Assembly: GCA_037783415.1 (NCBI GenBank) | Contig: JAZGTN010000016.1 | Span: 3,283,001 to 3,347,000, forward strand | From: Leptasterias polaris | Taxonomy: Eukaryota > Echinodermata > Asteroidea > Forcipulatida > Asteriidae | Length of the DNA: 64,000 nt | Direction of reading: 5' to 3' | Shown here: piece by piece, positions 53,835-64,000 of the stretch | How the letters are laid out: the number at the start of each line of letters is the position of its first letter | How positions within the stretch are numbered: position 1 is the first letter of the stretch | The notes under the pieces: generated by a model | The model's input: the letters and a program-made list of their open reading frames with translations, nothing else | The model's database searches: none | Told to the model about the DNA's origin: nothing | Translations under genes and position numbers: made by a program

Positions 53835-56800
53835 ATGGTGGAGGAATCTAGACTCTCATTCCACTGGGCAGATTACTTGGTATTCGTCGCCATGTTGGTG
53901 ACGTCATCAGGCATTGGCATCTTCTACGCGTTCAAGAGTAGAAAAAACAACACGTGTGGAGAATTCATGCTGGCAAGCCGGAAAGTATGTTGAATTTTTG
54001 GCGGGAATGAAGTTTGGTTGAGGGCGCTGTTCAGTTATCCTTTGTTTGTTTATTATAATCTTCCCAACAAGGGAACTCGGCAAAGCTCCCACATGGGAGA
54101 TATGAACAGCCAATCCCTCTCATACAAACGTTTATTATACTCCTATGATTATGAATTGCACTAATCAAGAAATTGTGGTTCATGATCTCCTGCCACACCA
54201 GATTCTGGGTTTATGTGGGCCTGATGATCTACAAGAAAAAAAGAGGGAGTTAAAACAGAAGATGGAGAGATGAACTAAGTACATATAGGGGCATTGCTTG
54301 GCAACATACAACGCAGGATAGAGTGAAATTGAGAATTGGTGAAGAAGAGGCTTTCCCTGCAGTGGAGTGAAATAGGCTAGAAAGAAGAAGAAAGAAGATG
54401 ATCCATTTTTCTTGTTGTGTTTGACCCGAAGTCCGTGTCAAGGTAACCTAGAATCTATAAGTCCAGATTTCAACCAAGTTACGGGTCACATTGACAGATT
54501 CCGGTCATATTGACCCATAAATGGATTAGGCTCTCTGGGAACCCGTACTATGGGTCAATTCTGATCCGGACAGTTTAAAGTGCAGTAGTTCTGTTTCTTC
54601 AGAACCTGGGCCCAATTTCATAGAGCTGCTTAAGCAAAAAATATTGCTTAACAATTTTCTGCTTAGCAGAAATGAGCAGGATGCCAGTCACAAAATGTAC
54701 ATGTGACATGGTAGTTTGGGCGGTAACCTTATTCTGGTAAGCATCATTTTGTTGTGCTTAGCTACTTTTTGTGCTTAAGCAGCTCTATGAAATTGGGCCC
54801 TGGTGATTTTCTAATAATTGTTTTACCTTCCCCATTTAAGCTATAACTTTTCTGGAATGGCTTATCTCTCCTATCTAGATGACCTTCTTCCCGGTGTCCA
54901 TGTCGCTTACAGCCACCCTTTTGACTGGTATCTACCTGCAAGGTAGTGTGTCGGAGACCTACCTACGCGGAGTGTTTCTGTACCTGGGCTCCGTTGTGCC
55001 GTTCACCATCGGTGGGGCTATCGCTGGTGTTGTGTTCATGCCTAAGTTCTACAAGCTGCGGCTCACCAGTATTTATGAGGTATGGAGAGTAGTGGACCTA
55101 GTCTTGTTTTCAGACGCTTATGTTGCATTAGTTAGGGTCTAATAAAAGTATTTTTATTTATTTGTTGATTAGTTCCATCAAAACGCACTAGCGCCCTCTG
55201 TTGAGAAAATAAGACTTTGAAATGTTTACTTCGCAGAAAACACTCGAACCGCCTCCCTGTACATCTGGAAGAGCTCATTTATTATTATGTTTGAAGCAAA
55301 GAAATATGTATCAAAAATCATTTTCAATATTATTTGGTTTGCTATCTTGTTTTATTTCAAAGTAAGAACGTATCCCCAACACATTTATCAAAAAAACTCG
55401 CGTAGCCCTGTTTTCACCCTCAATGTTTATCCATTTCCAGTACATTGGTATGCGATTTGACAAGCCTGTGCAGTTTTGTTGTTTACTCATCGGGTACGTC
55501 TACATGGTAAGTTGTTTTGTCGAGGATGTATACCTTAGTATACCGATGACGTCACAGTTTGTTTACTACTTTGCAGAAGTAATGGGAAACCATTGTGTCT
55601 CTTCACAACTGTCGAAAAAGCAGTACCCAGTTAAAGCACTTGAAGGAGCTGTGTCGTCATGATCATAGCAGGCATATGACTGTACATGGAATTATGAACT
55701 CTCGCCCATCGTTACTGCATGCGCGCGCACTCCCTCCGTATCAAAGGCCTGCTTTAATCGTGACGACACAGCCCCTATAAGCAATGCAGTAAACATACCA
55801 TGACGTCATCAGTACAGGGAACCATAATGTTTTCAATTTGTTTGTTTCCCAGTGCGATGATCCGAACTTGAACTAAAGTCCGACACGTTATTTGGGTTGA
55901 AATATTTCCGTCCGAAAAATATTTCTGTCAATGTCCTGATTCCCGAATCACGTACTCAGCTTATGACTTCGATGTTTCCAATCCAAATAAAATCAAAGCA
56001 ATATAAACAGTTACTTTTGTGGGTTTTTTCTTCTCAAAAACATGACCACGTAACTTGAGGAACTTTTCACAAGTAAGTATGTATCTTTAGTGAAAACCAC
56101 AAAATAATTTACTCATGCAAAATGTAATGGTATTGTATTGAATGAATTTTTTTTCATAGACAACATTTTGTATTTATTTTCACTTTTCGACTTTTCGACT
56201 TTTGATTCAGTTTTTTATTTCTGGTCTTGCAACACGCGCCTCATCATTGGTTTTAACAACGGGTGAGTAACGACAGCAACTCTTAATGTCCTTGTTTAGT
56301 TTTGTTAATGTTTTTAGTGTTTTTTATGTTGAGGGTGCATTTGTATAAAGTTGTATGTATAGATTTAAAAACCTTGTTAAGAACCTATTAAGAATTATAG
56401 ACATTCAGTAGTTTATTTTGTTTTGTTTAGGGCTATTTTGTTTAGTTTGTTTTCTTTGTCTGCCGAGTAAATTGTAGTTTATTTATTCATTTTGTCTTCA
56501 AGAAAATGTATTAATGAGTGTTTGAACATGTTTTGTGTATACTCCTTATTTATAAATATTTGTTCAAATGAATTGTGAATTTTGACAGTAGGGTAACGCT
56601 ATTATATTTATATGTAATTTAACAGTGACCGATTCCCAGTTGAGTGTAACATGGGCTACTATCATTATATCTGCAGTTAGTACTTTCTACACCGTCATTG
56701 TAAGTAGTAAAGGATGATTCTTGTATAAAAAATATACAAAGGCTGTAAAGCCTATGAACTGTGTAGTTGTTGTTGCCTCGTTTGTTGTTGTCCCCATCGT

Positions 56801-59800
56801 CGTCGTTGTTGTTGTTGTTTGTGTTAAGTTGTTGTTTGTGTTGTCGTCGTCGTCGTCGTCGTCGTCGTTGTTTTTGTTTTTGTTTTTGTTTTTGTTTTTG
56901 TTTTTGTTTTGTTGGTTTTGTTTTGTTGGTTTTGTTTTGTTGGTTTTGTTTTGTTGGTTTTGTTTTGTTGGTTTTGTTTTGTTGGTTTTGTGTTGTTGTT
57001 TTTGTTTTTGTTGTTTTTGTTTTTGTTGTTTTTGTTGTTTTTGTTGTTTTTGTTTTTGTTGTTTTTGTTTTTGTTGTTTTTGTTTTTGTTGTTTTTGATG
57101 TTTTTGTTGTTTTTGTTTTTGTTGTTGTTATTGTTGTTGTTATTGTTGTTGTTGTTGTTGGTTTTTCTTAACATCACTGTTGCTGTTTACCACAGGGTGG
57201 CATGAAAGCCGTGTTGTGGGCCGATGTGTTTCAGATGTCATTGATGTTTACATGTCTGATAGCGGCTGGTGTCCAGACGTCCATCAAGCTGGGCTTTTCT
57301 ACTGTATGGACGACCAATATGGAAGGTGGAAGATTCAATGAAATTATGTGAGTGGCGGAAACTAGACATTACACCTCATGTACTGTTTCTTCTGGCTTTA
57401 CACGTCCTCGTTATTTTACAAGTAGGATTTTGTACTTTCATTCAACCTTGTAAAAAATATCACTGATCGACTTTTATGTGTACATTTTCTTTTACCTAAT
57501 TCAGCTTCGACCCAGATCCACGGATCTTTGTGAGTTTCTGGAGTGTATTTGTTGGCGGTATCTTAACCTGGTTGACTCTACTGACTGTACTGCCGCATCA
57601 AATGCAACGGTACAACAGCTGTAAGACGCAGGCGCATGCGCATGCGTAAGTTAGTTTTATATATTTCAATCTAAAAATGGTTATAGGGCCTACATTTTCA
57701 AAAGTATTTGCTTCAGTACTTCACACACATTTCCCCACCTCGTCCTCATTTATCTTTCCCTCGTTCGACCCTATTTTCCTTTCTACCCTTCTCTTCATGA
57801 AGTGTATTTTATTCATTAAAAAGTTACTCTTTTTATGACCAATGTTAAACAGTGCTTTTGCCTTCTACATCATCGGGTGTAACACACTTACGTTGTTTTG
57901 CATTTTGGCCGGAATGGCGATGTACGCCCTCTACGTCGACTGTGATCCAATCTCTTCAGGAAAGCTTAGCGATCCAGACGGGGTACGTGTAGCTTTAAGG
58001 TAGTCTTTTTTCAAGTTGTTTTGATAAACTCCCAAAGTAAAGACGATTCACTTTTAAAGGTAGGGTCATAGCTTGGTTTTTGTCAACGAAATTAGCGGTT
58101 CATTACTTTTGTTTCAGCTTTTACCATACTACATCTTGGAAGCGTTTCAGCATTTGCCGGGTATCCCAGGGATCCTAGTGTCTGGTCTGTGCAGTGCTGC
58201 TCTCAGGTATGAAATAGCGGTTTGCAGTGAATTATTGCTCAAGACTGCTTAAAGTGGAAAAAATAAATGGGGAACCAGTTGCGAAAGGTATAGACCTACT
58301 CGTGGTAGTTGTCTGGTAACCTCTTCTGGTAATCACAATTGTGATATAAAGCAACATTTTTATGTAATGAAGTTTTTTCAAGTTTGATCCTGATTTGGCT
58401 CATAGATATCGGCAATGACATGCTAGTCTCTGTCTCGTGCAGTTCTCTGGCAGTTAAAATAGTCTAATTAGAATGATAGCATCTAGTACGGGGCTGCAAG
58501 TCTTGTTTCGTGCAGTGCTGCTCTATGTATAGTCTGTACATATCATTGAATTCACTTACACTTCAGTTATATACATATCCTTGAATTCACTTTCAATTTA
58601 ATTATATAAAAAGTGTCTTGTTTAGAGGCTAATGGTAGCCTTCAATCCAGCCACACAAATGTGTTATGTCCGAATCAAGCGACTTTGGCTATAGTTATGG
58701 CCGTTGTTGACTGCAACGTTAACGCTGAAGACTATGACCTTTTGGCAATTCGGCCATAGCCACTGACTACCGAAGCCATAAATTCAAACACGGCCATACT
58801 AAGAAAGCTCATTTTAAGTTATATGTATGGGATTGTGTTCATCGCTTACACTATATCAACATTTTGTTTGTCTTTCTTGGCAGCACTACATCCTCCATTT
58901 TGAACTCAGCAGCAACGGTTACCGGAGAACACATTATTTCTAAAATCTGGAAGGATATGCCGGACTCTAGGAGCCTATTGATCACTAGAATAATTGGTAA
59001 GTAAGCCCGAAAACCGTCTTCTAATTGACAATAGCGGGCGGGTCGGGAAACTACTCAGTGGACGGCATCTAAAACAAGGAAACGCTAGGAGCGTTCCGTT
59101 AAGAACACCGAGCATACCATGTGAATTGTCAATGTATTGCTATTTGGAACGCTTGATGTGATTGTTTAGAACGTTTGATGTGCTGTTTGGAACGCTTGAT
59201 GTGCTGTTTGGAACGCTCGACGTGCTTTTCTGGAACCCTCGGTGTGCTTTTTGTAACCCTTGATGTTCCTGTATGAAGGAAGTACCCCATCAGCAAGCGA
59301 TACACTCGCGCCGAAAAATATCCAATTTGAAAGATAAGAGTTCCATTGCAGAACACTTGTGGTGTTCTCAGGAGTTCAAATCTAGCAAATGGCTTACACA
59401 GTACAATACCTTTAAAAATTTAACACCGTTTTCAAGGGGGAGGCTGGGACTGTCTGGGGATGAAGTCTTTCGTATGAGGTAGTCGTGCTTGATTGTAACA
59501 TTAAATTAGTCATTTGATTTGTTTCTGACAGTGGTACTGTTCGGAGGGCTGAACATTGCTGTGACTATTTTTGTTGGACAACTGGGTAACTTATTACGGG
59601 TAAGAACTATATTGACAGGAAACCAACAGCTTTGCTGAGAAAATAAGTTTGTTTACAACTTATTTTGAACAATCCCCACATTCACTATACCTTCAATGTA
59701 ATGTATACCTTCATTGTTTGGTCATAGGCTGTCATTGGTCTCATTGGTGTGACGAACTCTCCAGTTTGTGCCGTGTTTATTCTGGGGTTCTTCTTCAGAC

Positions 59801-62697
59801 GAGCCAACGCAAAGGTAAGCATGGTCTGGTACCATCAATATGGTTTCGTCAACGTTTTAACAGTCTGATACCCCGTCTCTCTCGAATTTTGCCTGTCACC
59901 CTCGTATTTTGTCTGTCACTGGCTTCACGAACATGTAAAGGGTCACATTTGTTTTAGCGATTTCATTCAAGTAGATCTTTAAATATTCCTCATTGGCAAA
60001 CAGAGGGCGCTTTACCAGATACCCTGACTAAGCTGTTCCTTTTCCCCCACCCCAAATTATACCCATCACCACAGGGCACTCTGATTGGGTTCATTCTAGG
60101 AACAGCCGTAGGGATCTGGCTGTTCATAGGCTCTTTGTTCTACCAGGGGCCGCCCAAGAATCTGGACCTCTCCACTGAAATGTGCCTGGACGAGAATGTG
60201 ACCGCAGAGTCCATGACAAATGTCTCATCAGTGATGATGACGCCATTACTCAATATTTCCACAACTGGTGTCCCGGATGTCATTTCCAGGTAAATGCAAG
60301 CAAATCACAGAAAATGAGTTTATAAAAAAGCTTCATGTTGCGCCAAATTGACACATTGCGTCATCCAATTGTGGGGGAAGAATTGCAATTGTTTTCATGT
60401 GTCCCTTTTCTTTAGTCTTTCTTGTTATAACATTGTAACTTTATGAACCCCCCACCACCACCACCACCACCACCACCACCACACCTCCTGTAAGCCCGTG
60501 GGTTGGGGCTGAATCTTGTGGCCACTCAGACGCTCTTCGTCACAATTGATTGGGGCAGATGATGGGATCTATTTTGGGGCAATATTCCTTTGATGATACA
60601 AGCATGGAATTTGGCATACAGTCAGAGTATGTCGTGAGAAATATATTTGTCTATAGGGTCATTGCAGAATTGTCCTTTGATAAAAACATAGGTACATAGT
60701 ATACAAAGCAATTTTCAAATTTTATTAGCCGCCATTGCCAAAGGACAAATCTGCCATGGCCCTACAGCCAACTACCTTTCTCATGACATGCTCTGACTAT
60801 GTGCCACATTCTCATTACTAAAGTTTGACATTTTGAACAGGTCTTTTGTGATTGAACTGTACAATATCTCGCGTCTATGGTACACAACGATAACTCTGCT
60901 GTCAGTCTGCATTATTAGCCTGCTCGCCAGTCTCATAATCGATGGTGCGTATTAATTTTGTTCTACTTCTCGAGACTATTTTACCTGTTTCGTGGTTTTT
61001 GACAGGAGAGTAAGTTCAGTTCCAACTATTAATTTGTCTTCGACTAGTCTTGATTGATTGTATTGTTTTTATTAGTCACCGCTAGAGGGCGCAACATCGA
61101 CTGGCTCGGAGGGACTGGGCAAGTTTACGAATGTGGCTCAAATAGTTTTGAGCCAGATGTTTGTTTGACGTGTGTTTGATAATTCTGCTCAAGTAATTCA
61201 TATTGCGATATCGGAAAATTTCGCTATCGGCGACAACGTTAACAAAACGAGCGTTGCCAATCAAGACTAGTCTTCGACAGGCACAACAAACTCTACGAAA
61301 CGAACCAATGTATTGCTGTTAGTGTTACATTTCACTACAGTGGATTTTCTGCCCGGGAAAGTACACATATAGCAATTTTCTGATAAAATTCTTCGTCGCT
61401 CGATAACACTTCGTCCGAAGACGAGTCGACCATTTTGTGCTATCCTGATATTGATAGTAGAGCGCTTCTTAATGGTCAGCACGGAATATGAGGACGTACG
61501 GCTTTTCTGATTGGTCGCCATTTTAATGGAGGCTCGGGCATTTTACAAAAGAATGTAAAAAATATTGAGACGTTCTTTATAATATTGTGAAATAATGTGC
61601 AGGTATCTATCTTGTGAAAAGCCACTGATGTCGAATTTTATTTTTCTCTATCCTATAACGGTGGTCTGACTTCCACCCCTTTCCTGGGTTATCAACTGAA
61701 AAGATAAATTCACATGGCCCACTGCCTAGCACACCATCAAACCACCTTGTGACAATTTCGTCAATTCGGGCGGTCACATTTTTTAGTGAAACAACCAAAA
61801 TGATTTAGGTCTTCACAGGGTTTTTATGCGGTTTCATAAAGTGCTTATTTTGGTGTTCGTGCGGCAATCGAAATAAAAAATGGTGCTTTGGGAGGTTTCA
61901 GAGGATATTTTCTCGGCCTTGACAGTATTTCAGACGGAAGTATTTTTCTGGGGGAATAGACCCAAGCACTGATTACGTAACGGTTTGTTTACCGCATTGC
62001 ATGTGCGACAGTTGAGCAGACACACAATGGTTTCCCATTCTTCTGCGAAGTGGTAAACAAATTGTGAAGTCATCGGTACTTATTGGTACAAGTTTTAGTG
62101 AGCTCTCGGGCCGTATCCAAATTGGAGGCTACAGCTTCTGCTACAACTTTGCTAAGAGTGTTGCTGAGGACGTCCTATACTGCATGATGACACTACGATC
62201 CACCCGTAGTTGAAGCCGCCAATTAGGGACACGCCCTGACGTTTCCCCGCCCTGACTCCATTTATTTGTTGCAATCCATTGTAGCGATATTTGGCAAGCC
62301 TGATGAGGTGGATCAGAGCCTGCTGTGGAGCTGGAGGGACGTCTGCTCTTCCAGCAACCAAACAGAAAATCCAAACCAGGTACTAGCTGAATTTGTTTCA
62401 CAATCCACAGACCATGTAACCCTTTTCGTTTCCAAAAAGGGTGACCTTGTATATTCCAGGGTATTTTTTGCTAAGATATTATACTGTTCATATGGGAAAT
62501 TTTACATTTTGTAGAATAGTTCCACATCATGTTTCTAGAACTTCTGACGTCACAACCACTGTCACAAACAGCGAATTTCAAGCTAAGTATCACACACTAT
62601 TTTGTTCTGTTAATTTTTGCAGAAATCCTTGTTTGTGGATAGAGATGTCGGCGGTGTTGATCCAGGAAAGAGTGACTCATTTTCAACACGATTTTAA
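53835..62697 (+). CDS. SLC5-family sodium/solute symporter, SMCT-like (SLC5A8/A12 group), 16 exons, 603 aa
   Basis: Exons: 53835-53984, 54879-55079, 55441-55506, 56211-56262, 56626-56699, 57196-57347, 57505-57645, 57853-57982, 58118-58206, 58884-58996, 59532-59599, 59728-59814, 60075-60289, 60841-60944, 62285-62379, 62623-62697. All are GT-AG with matching phases; the sum is 1812 nt ending TAA. Sodium-coupled plasma-membrane carrier; the vertebrate relatives (about 610 aa) move lactate, butyrate and nicotinate. Seen: WADYLVF opening helix 1, YKLRLTSIYEYIGMRF, GGMKAVLWADVFQM, FDPDPRIFVSFW, LYVDCDPISSGKLSDPD, and GLCSAALSTTSSILNS, the sodium-site segment. A loop after about residue 465 carries NVT, NVS and NIS glycosylation sites, as in the family. 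The C-terminus is SFSTRF, a class I PDZ ligand. The stretch SLTATLLTGIYLQGSVSE departs from the family's conserved LG-x-PAE segment. Exon 4 (52 nt) is the weakest call. An upstream in-frame-like ATG at 53802 was not chosen. Confidence 0.92.
54605..54803. mobile_element. Inverted-repeat element with GGGCCCAATTTCATAGAGCTG ends in SLC5 intron 1
   Basis: Starts CTGGGCCCAATTTCATAGAG then CTGCTTAAGC; the right end (54770-54803) is its near-perfect complement, ending GGGCCCTGG. The element is about 199 bp with no coding. This family is familiar from invertebrate deuterostome genomes. Relatives lie at 44269-44522 and 52307-52487. Confidence 0.85.
55644..55776. mobile_element. Short inverted-repeat element (AGGGGCTGTGTCGTCA ends) in SLC5 intron 3
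   Basis: Left end AAGGAGCTGTGTCGTCATGA, right end the complement of AGGGGCTGTGTCGTCACGAT, with GCAGGC/GCCTGC continuing inward. 133 bp, no coding. Confidence 0.75.
56767..57168. repeat. Compound GTT/GTC/TTTTTG/TTTTGTTGG simple-sequence array in SLC5 intron 5
   Basis: Successive blocks: GTT and GTC triplets (56767-56870), the TTTTTG hexamer (56868-56908), a GTTGGTTTTGTTT-like 16-bp unit (56905-56990), then mixed TTTTTGTTG and GTT/ATT triplets to 57168. It lies 28 bp upstream of the exon 6 acceptor and acts as a very long pyrimidine-poor, G/T-only tract. The three-frame openness (poly-Val/Phe/Leu, or poly-Asn/Lys on the minus strand) is due to composition. Confidence 0.95.
58057..58095 (+). 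repeat. Dispersed repeat shared with gene A intron 4
   Basis: TTTAAAGGTAGGGTCATAGC then TTGGTTTTTGTCAACG; see 40250-40320. It lies about 25 bp before SLC5 exon 9. Confidence 0.5.
59147..59270. repeat. Tandem repeat of about 21 bp in SLC5 intron 10
   Basis: GGAACGCTTGATGTGCTGTTT and variants start at 59147, 59169, 59190, 59211, 59233 and 59253, about six copies with period 20-22. Confidence 0.85.
60448..60484. repeat. (CCA)n microsatellite in SLC5 intron 13
   Basis: About eleven CCA/ACC triplets in a row. Simple repeat. Confidence 0.95.
60608..60810. mobile_element. Inverted-repeat element in SLC5 intron 13
   Basis: AATTTGGCATACAGTCAGAG, then TATGTCGTGAGAAA at the left matches the complement of the right end (TTTCTCATGACATGCTCTGA, then CTATGTGCCACATT). 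The similarity continues inward through AGGGTCATTGCAGAATTGTC. About 203 bp, near-complete hairpin, no coding. Confidence 0.8.
61042..61272. mobile_element. Possible inverted-repeat element in SLC5 intron 14
   Basis: GACTAGTCTTGATTG at 61042-61056 is complemented exactly at 61258-61272. Between them is unique sequence. Only 15 bp of repeat supports it, so it may be chance or a short-arm element. Confidence 0.4.
61273..62284. other. Remainder of SLC5 intron 14
   Basis: No gene found. Minus-strand frames at 61267-61521 and 61607-61798 have no recognisable motifs. Confidence 0.5.
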
Positions 62698-62955
62698 AAA
62701 CAGGACAAAAAGTGCAGTCACTTTTGATACCGGACGACGTGACAATAGACCCCTTGCATATGACGTCACTAGTTCAAACAATGAAGACCTTTCATTAGCT
62801 GAAAGTTGTGCGTTGCGCGTGTGCAAGTTTTAATTGTTTGACCTCAGCGTCAAACAATGCAAGGGGGTACATTGTTGCTTCCAGACGATATAGTGCGGGA
62901 AATGGGGCTTGTGATGAGTTTATGACAGAAGTGCTGAAGGGATTCTACTATTATA

Positions 62956-62961
62956 AATAAA
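62956..62961 (+). promoter_or_regulatory. Candidate polyadenylation signal of the SLC5 gene
   Basis: AATAAA, 259 bp after the stop codon and the first such hexamer downstream. Plausible by position only. Confidence 0.4.
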
Positions 62962-63254
62962 CCTATATACGCACTTCTTATAAGATAATATAATATGATG
63001 ACGACATTTCAAAGCTTTTATATGTTTAAATAATGAACAATTTAGTTTTGTATAATAGTTTTACTAGTGAATAGACGAAACGTTTAAATTACGGTGAGAG
63101 CATAACGTAGTAAAAGTATGTGTGGATGATTGAGTTTATATGCAAATCATGGGTGTTACATGGTGTTAAAAAAGGTATACATGTAAATGGGAACTTGTCG
63201 GGTTAAAAAACCTTTATACTCAAACACCACACTGCTTTCTCACCTGTCCGGCAG

Positions 63255-63315
63255 ATGGTTGACTATGACCGCCAGGAATGCATCACTACACCCGCTTGGC
63301 CAGCGGGCTTTCCAG
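63255..63315 (+). CDS. Doubtful isolated exon downstream of SLC5
   Basis: TGTCCGGCAG precedes ATGGTTGACTATGACCGCC, and an open 61-nt stretch (MVDYDRQECITTPAWPAGFP) ends before GTTCGTAA. The candidate acceptor lacks a long pyrimidine tract and the donor is weak. Codons look more protein-like than the surrounding AT-rich DNA. It could be the first coding exon of the next gene, continuing outside the window, or chance. Confidence 0.25.
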
Positions 63316-64000
63316 GTTCGTAATCGTACACTTATTTAAAATATTTGCGTTTTCTTGAGCTGCGGAATATTAGTTTTCGCAATAATGGGAGCTTTTTAAA
63401 GAATTTACTGTTATTTTTGAAAGAACGTAGACGAGATGCAAGTTATTTAATCGACCATGCCTTCGGCCGTTGATAGCACATGTTTACAAACACACTGCTG
63501 TAGGACAACATCAATATTAGGGCTGCAACGTACGATTTTTATACACGAACAAACATTTTTGAGGATTTCTTTTCGTTCAGCTGTTATTTTGAAAACATTC
63601 TAGATGTTAGGTGGAAGAATACAATTCGTTTCTCACGTGGCTGGTGTTGCGTCTTGCCTGCAAAGAAATTCACTGGAACGTTACAAAGTCATTATTTTTG
63701 TTACCAAGGTAACGTGGTCAGGTAATCCACTTTTTATAATAATATGACTATAGGCCTATACTTTCGAATGACAGCACATAATTTTATTTAGTATGTACAA
63801 TTTTGGGATAATTGATAAGAACTTTGCAGAGTTACAAAGTTGTTTTACTTGTTTGAGGTGTGGAAGTCACGTGGCTTTCTTCAATATTGCTTCTTATTTG
63901 TGTGTGATTGTAATATTGGTAATTTTTCCCCGTTTTATTTAGCTAGGAGTTACTAAAGATATCAATCAATTGTTTGTCATTGTGTCTTAAATTATTACGG
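63316..64000. other. Downstream flank
   Basis: AT-rich sequence; I see no gene, repeat or signal I can support. Confidence 0.4.

Noticed and set aside
56721..57205. Frames encoding poly-Val/Phe/Leu or poly-Asn/Lys proteins
   Set aside because: Translations of a G/T simple repeat inside an intron with good flanking exons.

Overview
The window is nuclear DNA of an animal with intron-rich genes and many repeats. Four multi-exon genes can be rebuilt from GT-AG splice sites with matching phases, between satellite DNA, a DIRS-type retrotransposon, an LTR element, hAT-like and other terminal-inverted-repeat elements, and a tRNA-derived SINE. The mix of genes and repeats (non-vertebrate-type AANATs, DIRS elements, GGGCCCAATTTCATAGAGCTG-type inverted-repeat elements, frequent AGGCCTA words) suggests a marine invertebrate deuterostome, probably an echinoderm. 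That assignment is inference.

Layout. 1-791: most of a fold-back element with 42-bp tandem repeats. 1131-19.84 kb: a satellite array of 27 copies of a 673-bp unit, read by eye as almost identical, with a hairpin at its left edge and two decayed short units at its right edge. 20.35-26.42 kb, minus strand: a 7-exon SLC16-type monocarboxylate transporter (513 aa). 27.20-40.89 kb, plus strand: a 5-exon AANAT-like N-acetyltransferase (gene A, 168 aa). Its intron 1 holds a 2.9-kb non-autonomous LTR retrotransposon filled with an 84-bp minisatellite; its intron 3 holds a 5.5-kb DIRS element with gag-like, RT/RNase H and tyrosine recombinase ORFs all open. 41.15-46.08 kb: a tandem paralogue (gene B, 169 aa) with the same exon plan. 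46.1-53.8 kb: intergenic DNA with a decayed DIRS terminal repeat, a 1.3-kb hAT-like element with 8-bp target duplication, and a CACTG-ended element containing a possible SAM-domain exon. 53.84-62.70 kb: a 16-exon SLC5-type sodium/solute symporter closest in layout to the sodium-coupled monocarboxylate transporters (603 aa). The last 1.3 kb holds at most one doubtful exon.

How the genes relate. A proton-type and a sodium-type monocarboxylate transporter family member flank two arylalkylamine N-acetyltransferase-like enzymes. The SLC16 gene and gene A diverge head to head about 0.8 kb apart; gene A is followed by gene B after only 262 bp. Joint function is not shown by the sequence. I found no bacterial-style operon, CRISPR array, rRNA or true tRNA gene. 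The most unusual items are the exact-length satellite array with its edge structure, the LTR element whose body is an open-frame higher-order minisatellite, and the complete DIRS element inside a living gene's intron.
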